DNA of 7,612 nucleotides from an uncultured Lachnospiraceae bacterium (GTDB lineage Bacteria > Bacillota > Clostridia > Lachnospirales > Lachnospiraceae). The DNA lies in assembly GCA_958405355.1 (NCBI GenBank), contig CATYEA010000089.1, positions 1 to 7,612 of the forward strand. The letters are read 5' to 3'. Made by a program: the position numbers and the translations under genes. The notes beneath the pieces were generated by a model that saw only the letters and a list, made by a program, of their open reading frames with translations, searched no databases and was not told the origin of the DNA. This document shows positions 1 to 6,226 of the stretch, one piece after another (position 1 is the first letter of the stretch; every line of letters begins with the position of its first letter).

Positions 1-375
1 ATCGTCAGCCAGTTGGCGGAAAAAGGTTCTTGCGTGATCGTCGGGAACTGCGGCGATTATATTCTGAGGGACAGAGAAGACGTATTGAGCTTTTTCATCT
101 ATGCACCGATGGAAGAACGTATGGAGCGGGTACGGACAGTATACGGAGAAAATCCGGAAAATATACCGAATTATGTAAAAAAAATAGATAAAAAGCGGAG
201 TGATTATTACAACCATTTTACAATGAATCGTTTTGGCGATTACCATAACTTCGATGCCTGTATGAATACGAGCATCGGTCTGGACTTGACAACAGATATT
301 TTAGAGAACATGATCAGAGGAGTTTTTGGAGGAGCGGAAGATGCAGCAAGACGAGGAAATGATACAAGAAAATAA
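1..375 (+). CDS. Cytidylate kinase-like family protein, 3' part (5' end outside window)
   Basis: The frame is open from base 1 to a TAA at 373-375, giving 124 visible residues of a protein that starts upstream. Family members are usually about 200 residues, so roughly the C-terminal 60% is present and the P-loop is not visible. Recognisable pieces are the segment CVIVGNCGDYILRDRE (residues about 11-26), then FIYAPMEERMERV, and the C-terminal pattern YYNHFT followed by FGDYHNFDACMNTS. All resemble the cytidylate kinase-like (Cytidylate_kin2) family of putative nucleoside/nucleotide kinases. The substrate is not established for this group and is not shown here. The usual GRCADY-type motif reads GNCGDY, so the arginine is replaced by asparagine. 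The gene overlaps the following MATE gene by 35 bp, and its last dozen residues are probably non-conserved. The family call is fairly secure; activity on CMP is only inferred. Confidence 0.8.
   Translation: MVSQLAEKGSCVIVGNCGDYILRDREDVLSFFIYAPMEERMERVRTVYGENPENIPNYVKKIDKKRSDYYNHFTMNRFGDYHNFDACMNTSIGLDLTTDILENMIRGVFGGAEDAARRGNDTRK
328..334 (+). promoter_or_regulatory. Ribosome binding site for the MATE gene
   Basis: GGAGGAG lies 6 bases before the ATG at 341, within the end of the kinase-like gene. It decides the start: the TTG at 326 in the same frame would place this site inside the coding region, and that TTG has no comparable site of its own. Confidence 0.75.
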
Positions 376-1699
376 AATGGGGATCATGCCGGTCAACAGG
401 CTGCTGGTCACCATGTCTATACCAATGATTATATCGATGCTTGTTCAGGCTCTATATAATGTGGTGGACAGTGTATTTGTATCTCAGATTAACGAGAATG
501 CCTTAACGGCCGTTTCAATGGCCTTTCCTATTCAAAATTTAATGATTGCCGTTGCGGTGGGTACCGGGGTCGGCACAAATGCCCTGTTATCCCGGAGTCT
601 CGGTGAAAAAAATCAGGAGATGGCCAATAAGGCTGCCAATAACAGTGTGTTCCTGGCATGTGCAAGCTATCTCGTTTTCCTTATTTTTGGTCTGACCTGT
701 TCGGAACTTTTTTATAAGCTCCAAACAGATATTCCGGAAATTATTTCTTATGGACGGGATTATGTATTCTTTGTCTGTATTTTATCTTTTGGTCTGTTTT
801 TGCAGGTGGCCTTTGACCGGATGCTCCAGGCTACGGGACGGACATTTTATACGATGTTTACACAAGGGTCCGGTGCTATCATCAATATTATTCTGGACCC
901 GATTCTGATTTTTGGGTGGTTTGGTTTTCCAAAAATGGAGGTGGCCGGCGCAGCATTGGCGACAGTCATCGGACAGATCATAGCCATGATAATCAGTGCT
1001 GTGATGAATGTGACGAAGAATACAGATATTCAACTGGAGTTAAAAGCTATGAGGCCGGATAAAGAAGTTATCGGCCGGATTTATTCGGTGGGGCTGCCGT
1101 CTATTATCATGAGCAGTATTGCTTCGGTCATGACCTTCTGCATGAATAAGATTCTCATGTCTTTTTCATCGACAGCCACGGCGGTATTTGGTGTTTACTT
1201 TAAGTTACAGAGTTTTGTATTTATGCCTGTATTCGGTTTAAATAATGGAATGGTGCCGATCATTGCCTTTAATTATGGTGCGAAGAAGAAATCGAGGATT
1301 ATGAAAACAATGAAACTGGCTATGATGTATGCCTTCGGAATGATGGTCATTGGGCTGATCATATTCCAGCTTTGCCCGGTAGGGCTTCTTGAACTATTCA
1401 ATGCTTCGGATGCCATGCTTTCTATTGGAGTTCCGGCTCTGAGGACGATCAGTATCAGCTTTCTTTTTGCGGCATTCAATATTATCGGCATTTCTATGCT
1501 CCAGGCGTTGGGACATGGTATTTACAGTATGTTTATTTCCGTCGGGCGTCAGTTGGTCGTTTTGATTCCGGTGGCTTATTTGCTTTCAAAAACCGGGAAC
1601 TTAAATCTTGTATGGCTGGCATTTCCGCTGGCGGAAGTGATGGCGATCTTATTGAGCGCAGGTTTCCTGCGTAAAATTTTAAAATCCTTGGATTTTTAA
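341..1699 (+). CDS. MATE family multidrug/cation efflux transporter
   Basis: This encodes a 452-residue integral membrane protein, the usual length for the multidrug and toxic compound extrusion family. These are 12-helix antiporters that export cationic drugs or metabolites using Na+ or H+ gradients. The first helix (about residues 20-48) reads SIPMIISMLVQALYNVVDSV and contains Asp43, at the acidic position typical of the DinF/MepA-like clostridial group. It is followed by GVGTNALLSRSLGEKN. The second half repeats the pattern (SVGLPSIIMSSIASV, then GLNNGMVPIIAFNYGAKK), as expected for the two-bundle MATE fold. The start at 341 is chosen for its ribosome binding site. The gene overlaps the upstream kinase-like gene by 35 bp, suggesting co-expression. 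The family is certain; the exported substrate cannot be read from sequence. Confidence 0.93.
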   Translation: MQQDEEMIQENKMGIMPVNRLLVTMSIPMIISMLVQALYNVVDSVFVSQINENALTAVSMAFPIQNLMIAVAVGTGVGTNALLSRSLGEKNQEMANKAANNSVFLACASYLVFLIFGLTCSELFYKLQTDIPEIISYGRDYVFFVCILSFGLFLQVAFDRMLQATGRTFYTMFTQGSGAIINIILDPILIFGWFGFPKMEVAGAALATVIGQIIAMIISAVMNVTKNTDIQLELKAMRPDKEVIGRIYSVGLPSIIMSSIASVMTFCMNKILMSFSSTATAVFGVYFKLQSFVFMPVFGLNNGMVPIIAFNYGAKKKSRIMKTMKLAMMYAFGMMVIGLIIFQLCPVGLLELFNASDAMLSIGVPALRTISISFLFAAFNIIGISMLQALGHGIYSMFISVGRQLVVLIPVAYLLSKTGNLNLVWLAFPLAEVMAILLSAGFLRKILKSLDF

Positions 1700-1742
1700 A
1701 AATATCCCTGGAGTTTCAGGAAAAGAGGATGGCGGAAAATAG

Positions 1743-2648
1743 ATGAATTGGAAAAAGTGGTATCGGGAATGTACTCTGTGTCCCAGAGAATGCGGTGTTG
1801 ATCGTCTGGAAGGCCGCCGGGGATTTTGCGGCCAGACGGCAGGACTGAAGGTGGCCAGGGCGGCTCTTCACATGTGGGAGGAACCCTGCATTTCCGGAAC
1901 AAGAGGTTCGGGCACCGTATTTTTTACCGGCTGTCATCTGGGATGCGTGTTTTGTCAGAATGGACAGATTTCCAGAGGAGGGGCCGGAAAAGAAATATCC
2001 GTGATTCGTCTGGCACAGATTTTTATGGAATTACAGGAAAAAGGCGCTCACAATATCAATCTGGTGACGCCGACCCATTTTGTGCCCCAGATCATCGAGG
2101 CGCTTCGAATCAGCCGGAAGATGGGACTGAAGCTGCCGATTGTTTATAATACAGGCGGCTTTGAGAAGGTGGATACGCTGGAACTTCTGGACGGATGGGT
2201 TGATGTTTATCTGACAGATTTTAAATTTATGGATGTTCATTTATCTGGACGTTACGCCCATGAGGAGGGGTATTCCTTTTATGCGGCAAAGGCTCTGGAG
2301 GAAATGTACCGTCAGACCGGAGCGCCGGTATTTGACGAAAATGGGCTGATGACAAAGGGAATTATTGTTCGGCATATGGTATTGCCGGGACAGTCGATGG
2401 ATTCCCGGCAGATCATTGATTTTCTTCATGAGAATTACGGAGATAAAATTTATCTCAGTCTGATGAATCAGTATACGCCGTCGGGGTCCCTTGAAAAGTA
2501 TCCGGAACTTCAAAAACGGGTAAAGCGCCAGGTATACGAACGGCTGATTCAATATACTATCCGAAAAGGGGTAGAAAATGCCTATATACAGGAAGGCGGT
2601 ACGGCAAAGGAGAGTTTTATCCCTGATTTTGACGGCGAAGGTGTTTAG
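1743..2648 (+). CDS. Radical SAM protein of the PflX type (pyruvate formate-lyase activating enzyme-related)
   Basis: This is a 301-residue soluble iron-sulfur protein. Cys64, Cys68 and Cys71 form the CX3CX2C motif (CHLGCVFC) that binds the 4Fe-4S cluster used to cleave S-adenosylmethionine. An N-terminal Cys module (Cys10, Cys13, Cys17 and Cys29, in CTLCPRECGVDR and GFCG) is the hallmark of the PflX/COG1313 branch and could hold a second metal site. Further family-type segments are INLVTPTHF, YNTGGF (N136-F140), DFKF (159-162) and MNQYTP (241-246). The family resembles glycyl-radical activases, but its own reaction is unknown. No glycyl-radical enzyme is encoded in this window. The start ATG has only a modest purine-rich site (GGCGGA region) 43 bp after the MATE stop. 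The stop is 14 bp from the next gene, which suggests an operon. The family is secure; the target is unknown. Confidence 0.9.
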   Translation: MNWKKWYRECTLCPRECGVDRLEGRRGFCGQTAGLKVARAALHMWEEPCISGTRGSGTVFFTGCHLGCVFCQNGQISRGGAGKEISVIRLAQIFMELQEKGAHNINLVTPTHFVPQIIEALRISRKMGLKLPIVYNTGGFEKVDTLELLDGWVDVYLTDFKFMDVHLSGRYAHEEGYSFYAAKALEEMYRQTGAPVFDENGLMTKGIIVRHMVLPGQSMDSRQIIDFLHENYGDKIYLSLMNQYTPSGSLEKYPELQKRVKRQVYERLIQYTIRKGVENAYIQEGGTAKESFIPDFDGEGV

Positions 2649-2662
2649 AAAAAGGAGGCTGT

Positions 2663-3259
2663 ATGGCGGGATATATCACATATATTGACTATTTGATTTT
2701 GATGTTTATACAGGAACATCTGAGGTTTAACTGGCTGACTGAGCCGACCGTATTCATCAGTCATCTCGGAAATTCCGGACTGTTCTGGATTCTGCTGTGT
2801 CTGGTTCTTCTTGCCTTTAAACGAACTCGTAAAATGGGATTTTGCGGTCTTTTGGCCCTGCTCATCGGAGCGTTGATCACCAATGTGGCTTTGAAAAATA
2901 TCATCGCCAGAATTCGTCCTTATGAGCAGTTTCCAGATATTATTCTGCTTTTAGAGCGGCAGAAGGATTTTTCCTTTCCGTCGGGACATGCCTGCAGTTC
3001 TTTTGCGGCGGCCTGTGCGCTGTATTGGGCATCGGAGCAAAGAACGCGGCTGATTGGCGTGTTATCCCTTGTTTTGGCAATATTGATTGCCTGGTCAAGG
3101 CTCTATGTCGGTGTTCATTTTCCAACGGATGTTTTTTGTGGTGTACTGATCGGCATATTCGGTGCATGGGCCGCATGGCAGATTATTAAAAGGATACAGG
3201 ACAGGCAGTGTGCAGCGATAAAAGACAGCAGTGTGAAAGAAGATGGTGAAAATGGCTGA
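2663..3259 (+). CDS. PAP2-family membrane phosphatase (lipid phosphatase)
   Basis: This is a 198-residue membrane protein carrying all three signatures of the type 2 phosphatidic acid phosphatase family. Motif 1 is KX6RP at Lys78, Arg85 and Pro86. Motif 2 is PSGH at 106-109. Motif 3 is SRX3GXHX3D at Ser145, Arg146, Gly150, His152 and Asp156. His152 is the expected phosphohistidine nucleophile and His109 the acid. Hydrophobic helices lie at about 40-53, 59-78, 110-124, 130-147 and 157-175. Likely substrates are undecaprenyl pyrophosphate (BcrC-like recycling of the wall carrier), phosphatidylglycerophosphate or phosphatidic acid; sequence alone does not choose between them. AAGGAGG ends 4 bases before the ATG, a rather short spacing. 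The 3' end overlaps the next gene by 17 bp. Confidence 0.92.
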   Translation: MAGYITYIDYLILMFIQEHLRFNWLTEPTVFISHLGNSGLFWILLCLVLLAFKRTRKMGFCGLLALLIGALITNVALKNIIARIRPYEQFPDIILLLERQKDFSFPSGHACSSFAAACALYWASEQRTRLIGVLSLVLAILIAWSRLYVGVHFPTDVFCGVLIGIFGAWAAWQIIKRIQDRQCAAIKDSSVKEDGENG

Positions 3260-4652
3260 AAAACGCACAGAAGAAAAAAAGGAAAATATTGAAAAGTTGT
3301 CGATTCGTGGGATGATCCGTCAGGCGACGGTCTATCTGTTTGTCATAGCTATAAGCATTATTTTTATATTTGTCCTCTTTAAATGGTCGGAGATTCATAA
3401 GGCTTTTGGCGGATTGATAAGGATTCTGGCGCCGGTCATTGCGGGATTGATCATTGCCTACATTCTGCTTCCCGTGGTCGATTTTGTGGAGCGGCGGCTT
3501 TTAAAGCTGGAATGGGTTACGCGGAGCAGAAATCCGGTTCGGACAAAACAGATCGTCCGTGGGATCTCCGTGGGCTGTGCTATGGCGTTTGCTCTGGGGA
3601 TTATTTTTATTTTGGGTTATATGGTCCTGCCTCAATTGGTGACAAGTATTGCCCAGATCATTATGCGGTTTCCGTCTTATACGCGGCAAGTGTCAGAGTG
3701 GTTTGAAGGCCTGCAGTATGAAAGTCAGTTTTCGCAGGACCTTCAGGATATGATCAATCAGGCCATGAATTATTTGCAGACATGGATGAAAGATGATTTT
3801 TATCCTCAGCTTAGGGCCGGAATAAATACCTTTACGTTGAGTATCATGAATGTTCTGCAGTTTTTCTATAATATTATCATCGGCGCGATCATATCTATTT
3901 ATGTTATGATGAGTACTAATACCTTTACCGGGCAGGCGAAGAAAATTGCCTATGCGGTACTGAAACCGGATATCGCAAATTCCATGATCGAGGTTGTACG
4001 TCATTGTAATCAGATTTTCGGCGGTTTTATTACCGGAAAATTGATTGATTCGGCTATTATCGGTGTGGTATGTTTTGTTGTGCTGAATTTGATTCATATG
4101 CCTTATGCCATGCTGGTCAGTGTGATCGTCGGTGTGACCAACGTCATTCCATTTTTCGGACCATATATCGGTGCCATACCGAGTGTTATTCTGATCAGTC
4201 TGACCGATTTGAAGCAGGGGGCTATTTTCCTTGTATTTATTATCATTCTTCAGCAGATTGACGGAAATATCCTTGGACCGAAGATTTTGGGGAATTCCAC
4301 AGGCCTTTCGCCTTTCTGGGTTGTTTTTTCCATCCTGGTCGGCGGCGGTGTCTTCGGTTTCCCTGGCATGCTTCTTGGCGTACCCGTATTTGCTGTGATC
4401 TATTATCTGATCAAGACCTTTGTCGAATATGCGTTGTATAAAAAGCAGATGCCGCTGGAAACTCAGAATTATATCCATGCGGACGGTTTTGATCTGGAGA
4501 CGGAGCAGTTGGTTTATAGTGATAACGGCACAGAAACCCGGAAAGAACGCCGGGAGCGTTATGGCAGTTATAAAAATGTCAGCATTGAGCGGGATAAAAA
4601 ACGGGAAGAACGGACCATGCGGGAGGAGCGGAAGGAAGAAAAAGATGAGTAA
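3243..4652 (+). CDS. AI-2E family (PerM/YdiK-like) membrane transporter
   Basis: This is a 469-residue integral membrane protein of the AI-2E transporter family (PF01594 type). The family was named after an autoinducer-2 exporter; other members are ion antiporters or uncharacterised, so the substrate is open. Helices lie near residues 30-47, 58-78 and 105-128. An extracytoplasmic-type middle region follows (about 130-195), then a cluster of helices from about 197 to 395. The conserved segment IPFFGPYIGAIPS starts at residue 302. The last 70 or so residues form an unusual charged tail rich in Lys, Arg and Glu. The start is uncertain: ATG 3243, GTG 3246 and ATG 3252 are all in frame, and none has a good ribosome binding site. 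Each overlaps the phosphatase gene, so translation is probably coupled. The stop overlaps the azlC start by 8 bp. Confidence 0.9.
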   Translation: MVKMAEKRTEEKKENIEKLSIRGMIRQATVYLFVIAISIIFIFVLFKWSEIHKAFGGLIRILAPVIAGLIIAYILLPVVDFVERRLLKLEWVTRSRNPVRTKQIVRGISVGCAMAFALGIIFILGYMVLPQLVTSIAQIIMRFPSYTRQVSEWFEGLQYESQFSQDLQDMINQAMNYLQTWMKDDFYPQLRAGINTFTLSIMNVLQFFYNIIIGAIISIYVMMSTNTFTGQAKKIAYAVLKPDIANSMIEVVRHCNQIFGGFITGKLIDSAIIGVVCFVVLNLIHMPYAMLVSVIVGVTNVIPFFGPYIGAIPSVILISLTDLKQGAIFLVFIIILQQIDGNILGPKILGNSTGLSPFWVVFSILVGGGVFGFPGMLLGVPVFAVIYYLIKTFVEYALYKKQMPLETQNYIHADGFDLETEQLVYSDNGTETRKERRERYGSYKNVSIERDKKREERTMREERKEEKDE

Positions 4653-5355
4653 CTTTAGCGATGAGAAAAGGAAAGCGCTGAAAGCCGCTTTCCCGGGAAC
4701 GATTCCGGTCATGACCGGGTATGTTTTTCTTGGAATGGCTTTTGGAATTTTATTAAATGCCAAAGGTTATGGTATATTCTGGGCTTTGCTCATGAGCCTG
4801 TTTATTTATGCCGGTTCTATGCAATATGTGGCCATATCTTTGCTGGTCTCTGCTTTTAATCCTGTGGCAGCCTTTGTAATGACATTAATGGTCAATGCCA
4901 GACATTTATTTTATGGTTTATCCATGTTGGATAAATTTAAAAATACAGGGAAGTTAAAGCCTTATTTGATTTTTGGATTGACAGACGAGACCTTTTCCGT
5001 ACTCTGCGGGACAGAACCGCCGGAAGATGTATCCAGACCCTGGTACATGTTTTGGGTAACCTTGCTGGATCAGTTTTACTGGGTGGCCGGAAGTGTTATT
5101 GGTTCTCTGCTCGGTTCTGTTGTGTCTTTTGATACAAAAGGGTTGGATTTTGTGCTGACAGCTTTGTTTGTTGTTATTTTTGTCGGACAGTGGCAGGAAG
5201 CGGAAAATCATATATCGGCCATCATTGGTGTGGCCGTAACACTGCTTTGCCGGATTATTTTTGGAAGCAGTTCTTTTTTGATTCCGGCCATGATCGGTAT
5301 TTTAGCCTGCCTTTTACTGGCTAAGAACAGGATGCAGGGGAGGGAATGTTTATGA
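4645..5355 (+). CDS. azlC: AzlC family branched-chain amino acid exporter, large subunit
   Basis: This is a 236-residue membrane protein of the AzlC/LIV-E family. With AzlD it forms a two-component exporter of branched-chain amino acids; the family is known from azaleucine resistance in Bacillus subtilis and from Corynebacterium BrnFE. Family segments are [20 protein letters not shown] (residues about 15-34), [22 protein letters not shown] and [10 protein letters not shown], with several hydrophobic helices to the C-terminus. The start at 4645 is supported by the match to family N-termini and by AAGGA about 8 bases upstream (4632-4636). The frame is open further upstream to 4420, but that part lies out of frame within the AI-2E gene and looks non-coding. 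The gene overlaps its neighbours by 8 bp (AI-2E stop) and 4 bp (azlD start), which indicates coupled translation. Confidence 0.94.
   Translation: MSNFSDEKRKALKAAFPGTIPVMTGYVFLGMAFGILLNAKGYGIFWALLMSLFIYAGSMQYVAISLLVSAFNPVAAFVMTLMVNARHLFYGLSMLDKFKNTGKLKPYLIFGLTDETFSVLCGTEPPEDVSRPWYMFWVTLLDQFYWVAGSVIGSLLGSVVSFDTKGLDFVLTALFVVIFVGQWQEAENHISAIIGVAVTLLCRIIFGSSSFLIPAMIGILACLLLAKNRMQGRECL
5337..5344 (+). promoter_or_regulatory. Ribosome binding site deciding the azlD start
   Basis: GGGGAGGG sits at the end of azlC. Its 3' end is one base from the ATG at 5346, too close to serve it. It is seven bases from the ATG at 5352, a normal distance, so 5352 is preferred. Confidence 0.7.
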
Positions 5356-5684
5356 CGGCTTTACAGGCCTTGATTACGATCGGGCTTTGTGTCCTTGGAA
5401 CTATGCTGACCCGGTTTCTGCCTTTTATCCTGTTTCCTGAGAACAGAGAAACGCCGGAATATATCCGTTATCTCGGCAGTGTATTACCTTATGCGGTTAT
5501 TGGACTTTTAGTGGTTTATTGTTTAAAGGATGTAAATTTTTTTGGAGGCAGCCATGGCATACCGGAATTGATCGCAGTCGTTTTTATCATAGTTGTTCAT
5601 ACCTGGAAAAAGAACGTACTTTTGAGTATTGCCGGGGGTACATTGCTTTATATGGCTCTTGTGCAATACATTTTTATCGGATAA
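5352..5684 (+). CDS. azlD: AzlD family branched-chain amino acid exporter, small subunit
   Basis: This is a 110-residue hydrophobic protein, the usual size for AzlD, the small membrane partner of AzlC. Conserved features are TRFLPFILF (residues 20-28) and [21 protein letters not shown] (40-60). Helices lie near 3-19, 42-58 and 70-84, with another close to the C-terminus. I place the start at 5352 rather than the ATG at 5346 two codons upstream. It gives the classical ATGA stop/start overlap with azlC and a properly spaced ribosome binding site. The pair would export excess leucine, isoleucine or valine, or analogues. No Lrp/AsnC- or LysR-type regulator gene lies beside it in this window. It is probably the last gene of the left operon, because a promoter follows, although no intrinsic terminator hairpin is visible after it. 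Confidence 0.93.
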   Translation: MTALQALITIGLCVLGTMLTRFLPFILFPENRETPEYIRYLGSVLPYAVIGLLVVYCLKDVNFFGGSHGIPELIAVVFIIVVHTWKKNVLLSIAGGTLLYMALVQYIFIG

Positions 5685-5692
5685 TTATTCAA

Positions 5693-5713
5693 TTTTACTT
5701 TGACAGAGTAAAA
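5693..5713. repeat. 7-bp inverted repeat around the -35 box (possible operator)
   Basis: TTTTACT at 5693-5699 and its exact reverse complement AGTAAAA at 5707-5713 are separated by 7 bases that include the -35 hexamer. A further AGTAAA occurs at 5729-5734, 22 bp after the second arm and at the expected transcription start. The stem is AT-only apart from one G-C pair and has no following T-run, so it is not an intrinsic terminator. A repressor site is possible, but short AT-rich repeats also arise by chance. Confidence 0.35.
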
Positions 5714-5727
5714 AAGTGTGCTAATAT
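5700..5727 (+). promoter_or_regulatory. Sigma-A type promoter for the thioesterase-hydratase unit
   Basis: A perfect -35 box TTGACA (5700-5705) is followed after 16 bp by TAATAT (5722-5727), preceded by TGC as an extended -10. Transcription would start near 5734, leaving a leader of about 15-18 bases that contains the AGGAG ribosome binding site at 5738-5742. This is the only convincing promoter I see, and it lies in the longest intergenic gap of the window. Confidence 0.7.
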
Positions 5728-5748
5728 AAGTAAAGTCAGGAGAGGTGA

Positions 5749-6213
5749 ATGATGAGAGAAATTATCATTGAAGAGCAGGACGATAAAGAAGCCTTTGAGA
5801 GTCTGTATATGCGGCGGGCGAATTATTACGAGACGGATAAGATGGGGATTATTCATCATTCCAACTATATCCGTTGGTTCGAGGAAGCCAGGCTCCGCTA
5901 TATGGAAGAAATGGGCTGGCCTTTTACGAAGGTTGAGGCAATGGGGATCATCATTCCTGTACTCTCTGTGGACTGCCAGTATAAATCCATGGTTCGTTAT
6001 GATGACGTTGTGGATATTTACACAAAAATTACCAAATTCAGCGGTGTCAAAATGACCATTGCCTATCGGGTGCTGGATTCGGAGACAGGGGAGCTTCGGT
6101 GTACCGGAGAGACGTCCCATTGTTTCCTGAATAAGGATTATAGACCGATTCGTATGAAACGGGAATATCCGGAATTATATGAGATATTTATGAGCCATGT
6201 GGCTGTAGAATAG
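5749..6213 (+). CDS. YbgC/FadM-like acyl-CoA thioesterase (hotdog fold)
   Basis: This encodes 154 residues of the 4-hydroxybenzoyl-CoA thioesterase-like hotdog superfamily, which hydrolyses acyl-CoA or acyl-ACP thioesters in the cytoplasm. The signature [20 protein letters not shown] (residues 26-45), followed by EAR, matches the YbgC pattern with catalytic Asp30 in ETD. The rest follows the fold, including [11 protein letters not shown] and [13 protein letters not shown]. About 20 acidic residues precede the domain, more than in E. coli YbgC. An internal ATG at 5809 would remove them but has no good ribosome binding site. The ATGs at 5749 and 5752 are adjacent; AGGAG at 5738-5742 suits either. 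The gene follows its own promoter and is 13 bp from the hydratase gene, so the two are probably co-transcribed. The acyl substrate is not determinable. Confidence 0.88.
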   Translation: MMREIIIEEQDDKEAFESLYMRRANYYETDKMGIIHHSNYIRWFEEARLRYMEEMGWPFTKVEAMGIIIPVLSVDCQYKSMVRYDDVVDIYTKITKFSGVKMTIAYRVLDSETGELRCTGETSHCFLNKDYRPIRMKREYPELYEIFMSHVAVE

Positions 6214-6217
6214 GAGG
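6212..6217 (+). promoter_or_regulatory. Ribosome binding site of the hydratase gene
   Basis: A perfect AGGAGG begins inside the thioesterase stop codon (TAG at 6211-6213) and lies 9 bases before the ATG at 6227. It fixes the start and links translation of the two genes. Confidence 0.8.
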
Positions 6218-6226
6218 ACAAAGCGT

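Noticed and set aside
326..340. TTG start at 326 for the MATE gene.
   Set aside because: The GGAGGAG site at 328-334 would fall inside the coding region, whereas it is well spaced for the ATG at 341.
1700..1742. Possible terminator hairpin between the MATE and radical SAM genes (CCTG/CAGG around 1707-1720).
   Set aside because: The uninterrupted stem is only four base pairs and no T-run follows it. It would not act as an intrinsic terminator.
4420..4644. A 75-codon upstream extension of the azlC reading frame.
   Set aside because: It overlaps the AI-2E gene in another frame, is Arg/Lys/Ser-rich and unlike AzlC N-termini. The ATG at 4645 has a ribosome binding site and starts the family-like sequence.
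3693..4763. A 356-codon open frame on the minus strand opposite the AI-2E gene and the start of azlC.
   Set aside because: It lies in codon register with the AI-2E gene, so it stays open simply because that gene avoids TTA, CTA and TCA codons. Its product is an odd His/Asn/Ile-rich mix with no domain I recognise, and the sense gene is a clear family member.
5685..5748. Transcription terminator after azlD.
   Set aside because: The only inverted repeat here is AT-rich, encloses the -35 box and lacks a downstream T-run. Readthrough from the left operon into the thioesterase unit therefore cannot be excluded.
5768..6055. A 95-codon plus-strand frame inside the thioesterase gene.
   Set aside because: It is rich in Arg, Trp and Ile with no family resemblance, has no convincing ribosome binding site, and the other frame encodes the hotdog signature.
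5695..6120. A 141-codon minus-strand open frame opposite the thioesterase gene.
   Set aside because: It would cover the conserved hotdog gene and run through the promoter region, and its product has no recognisable family. It is a shadow of the sense gene.
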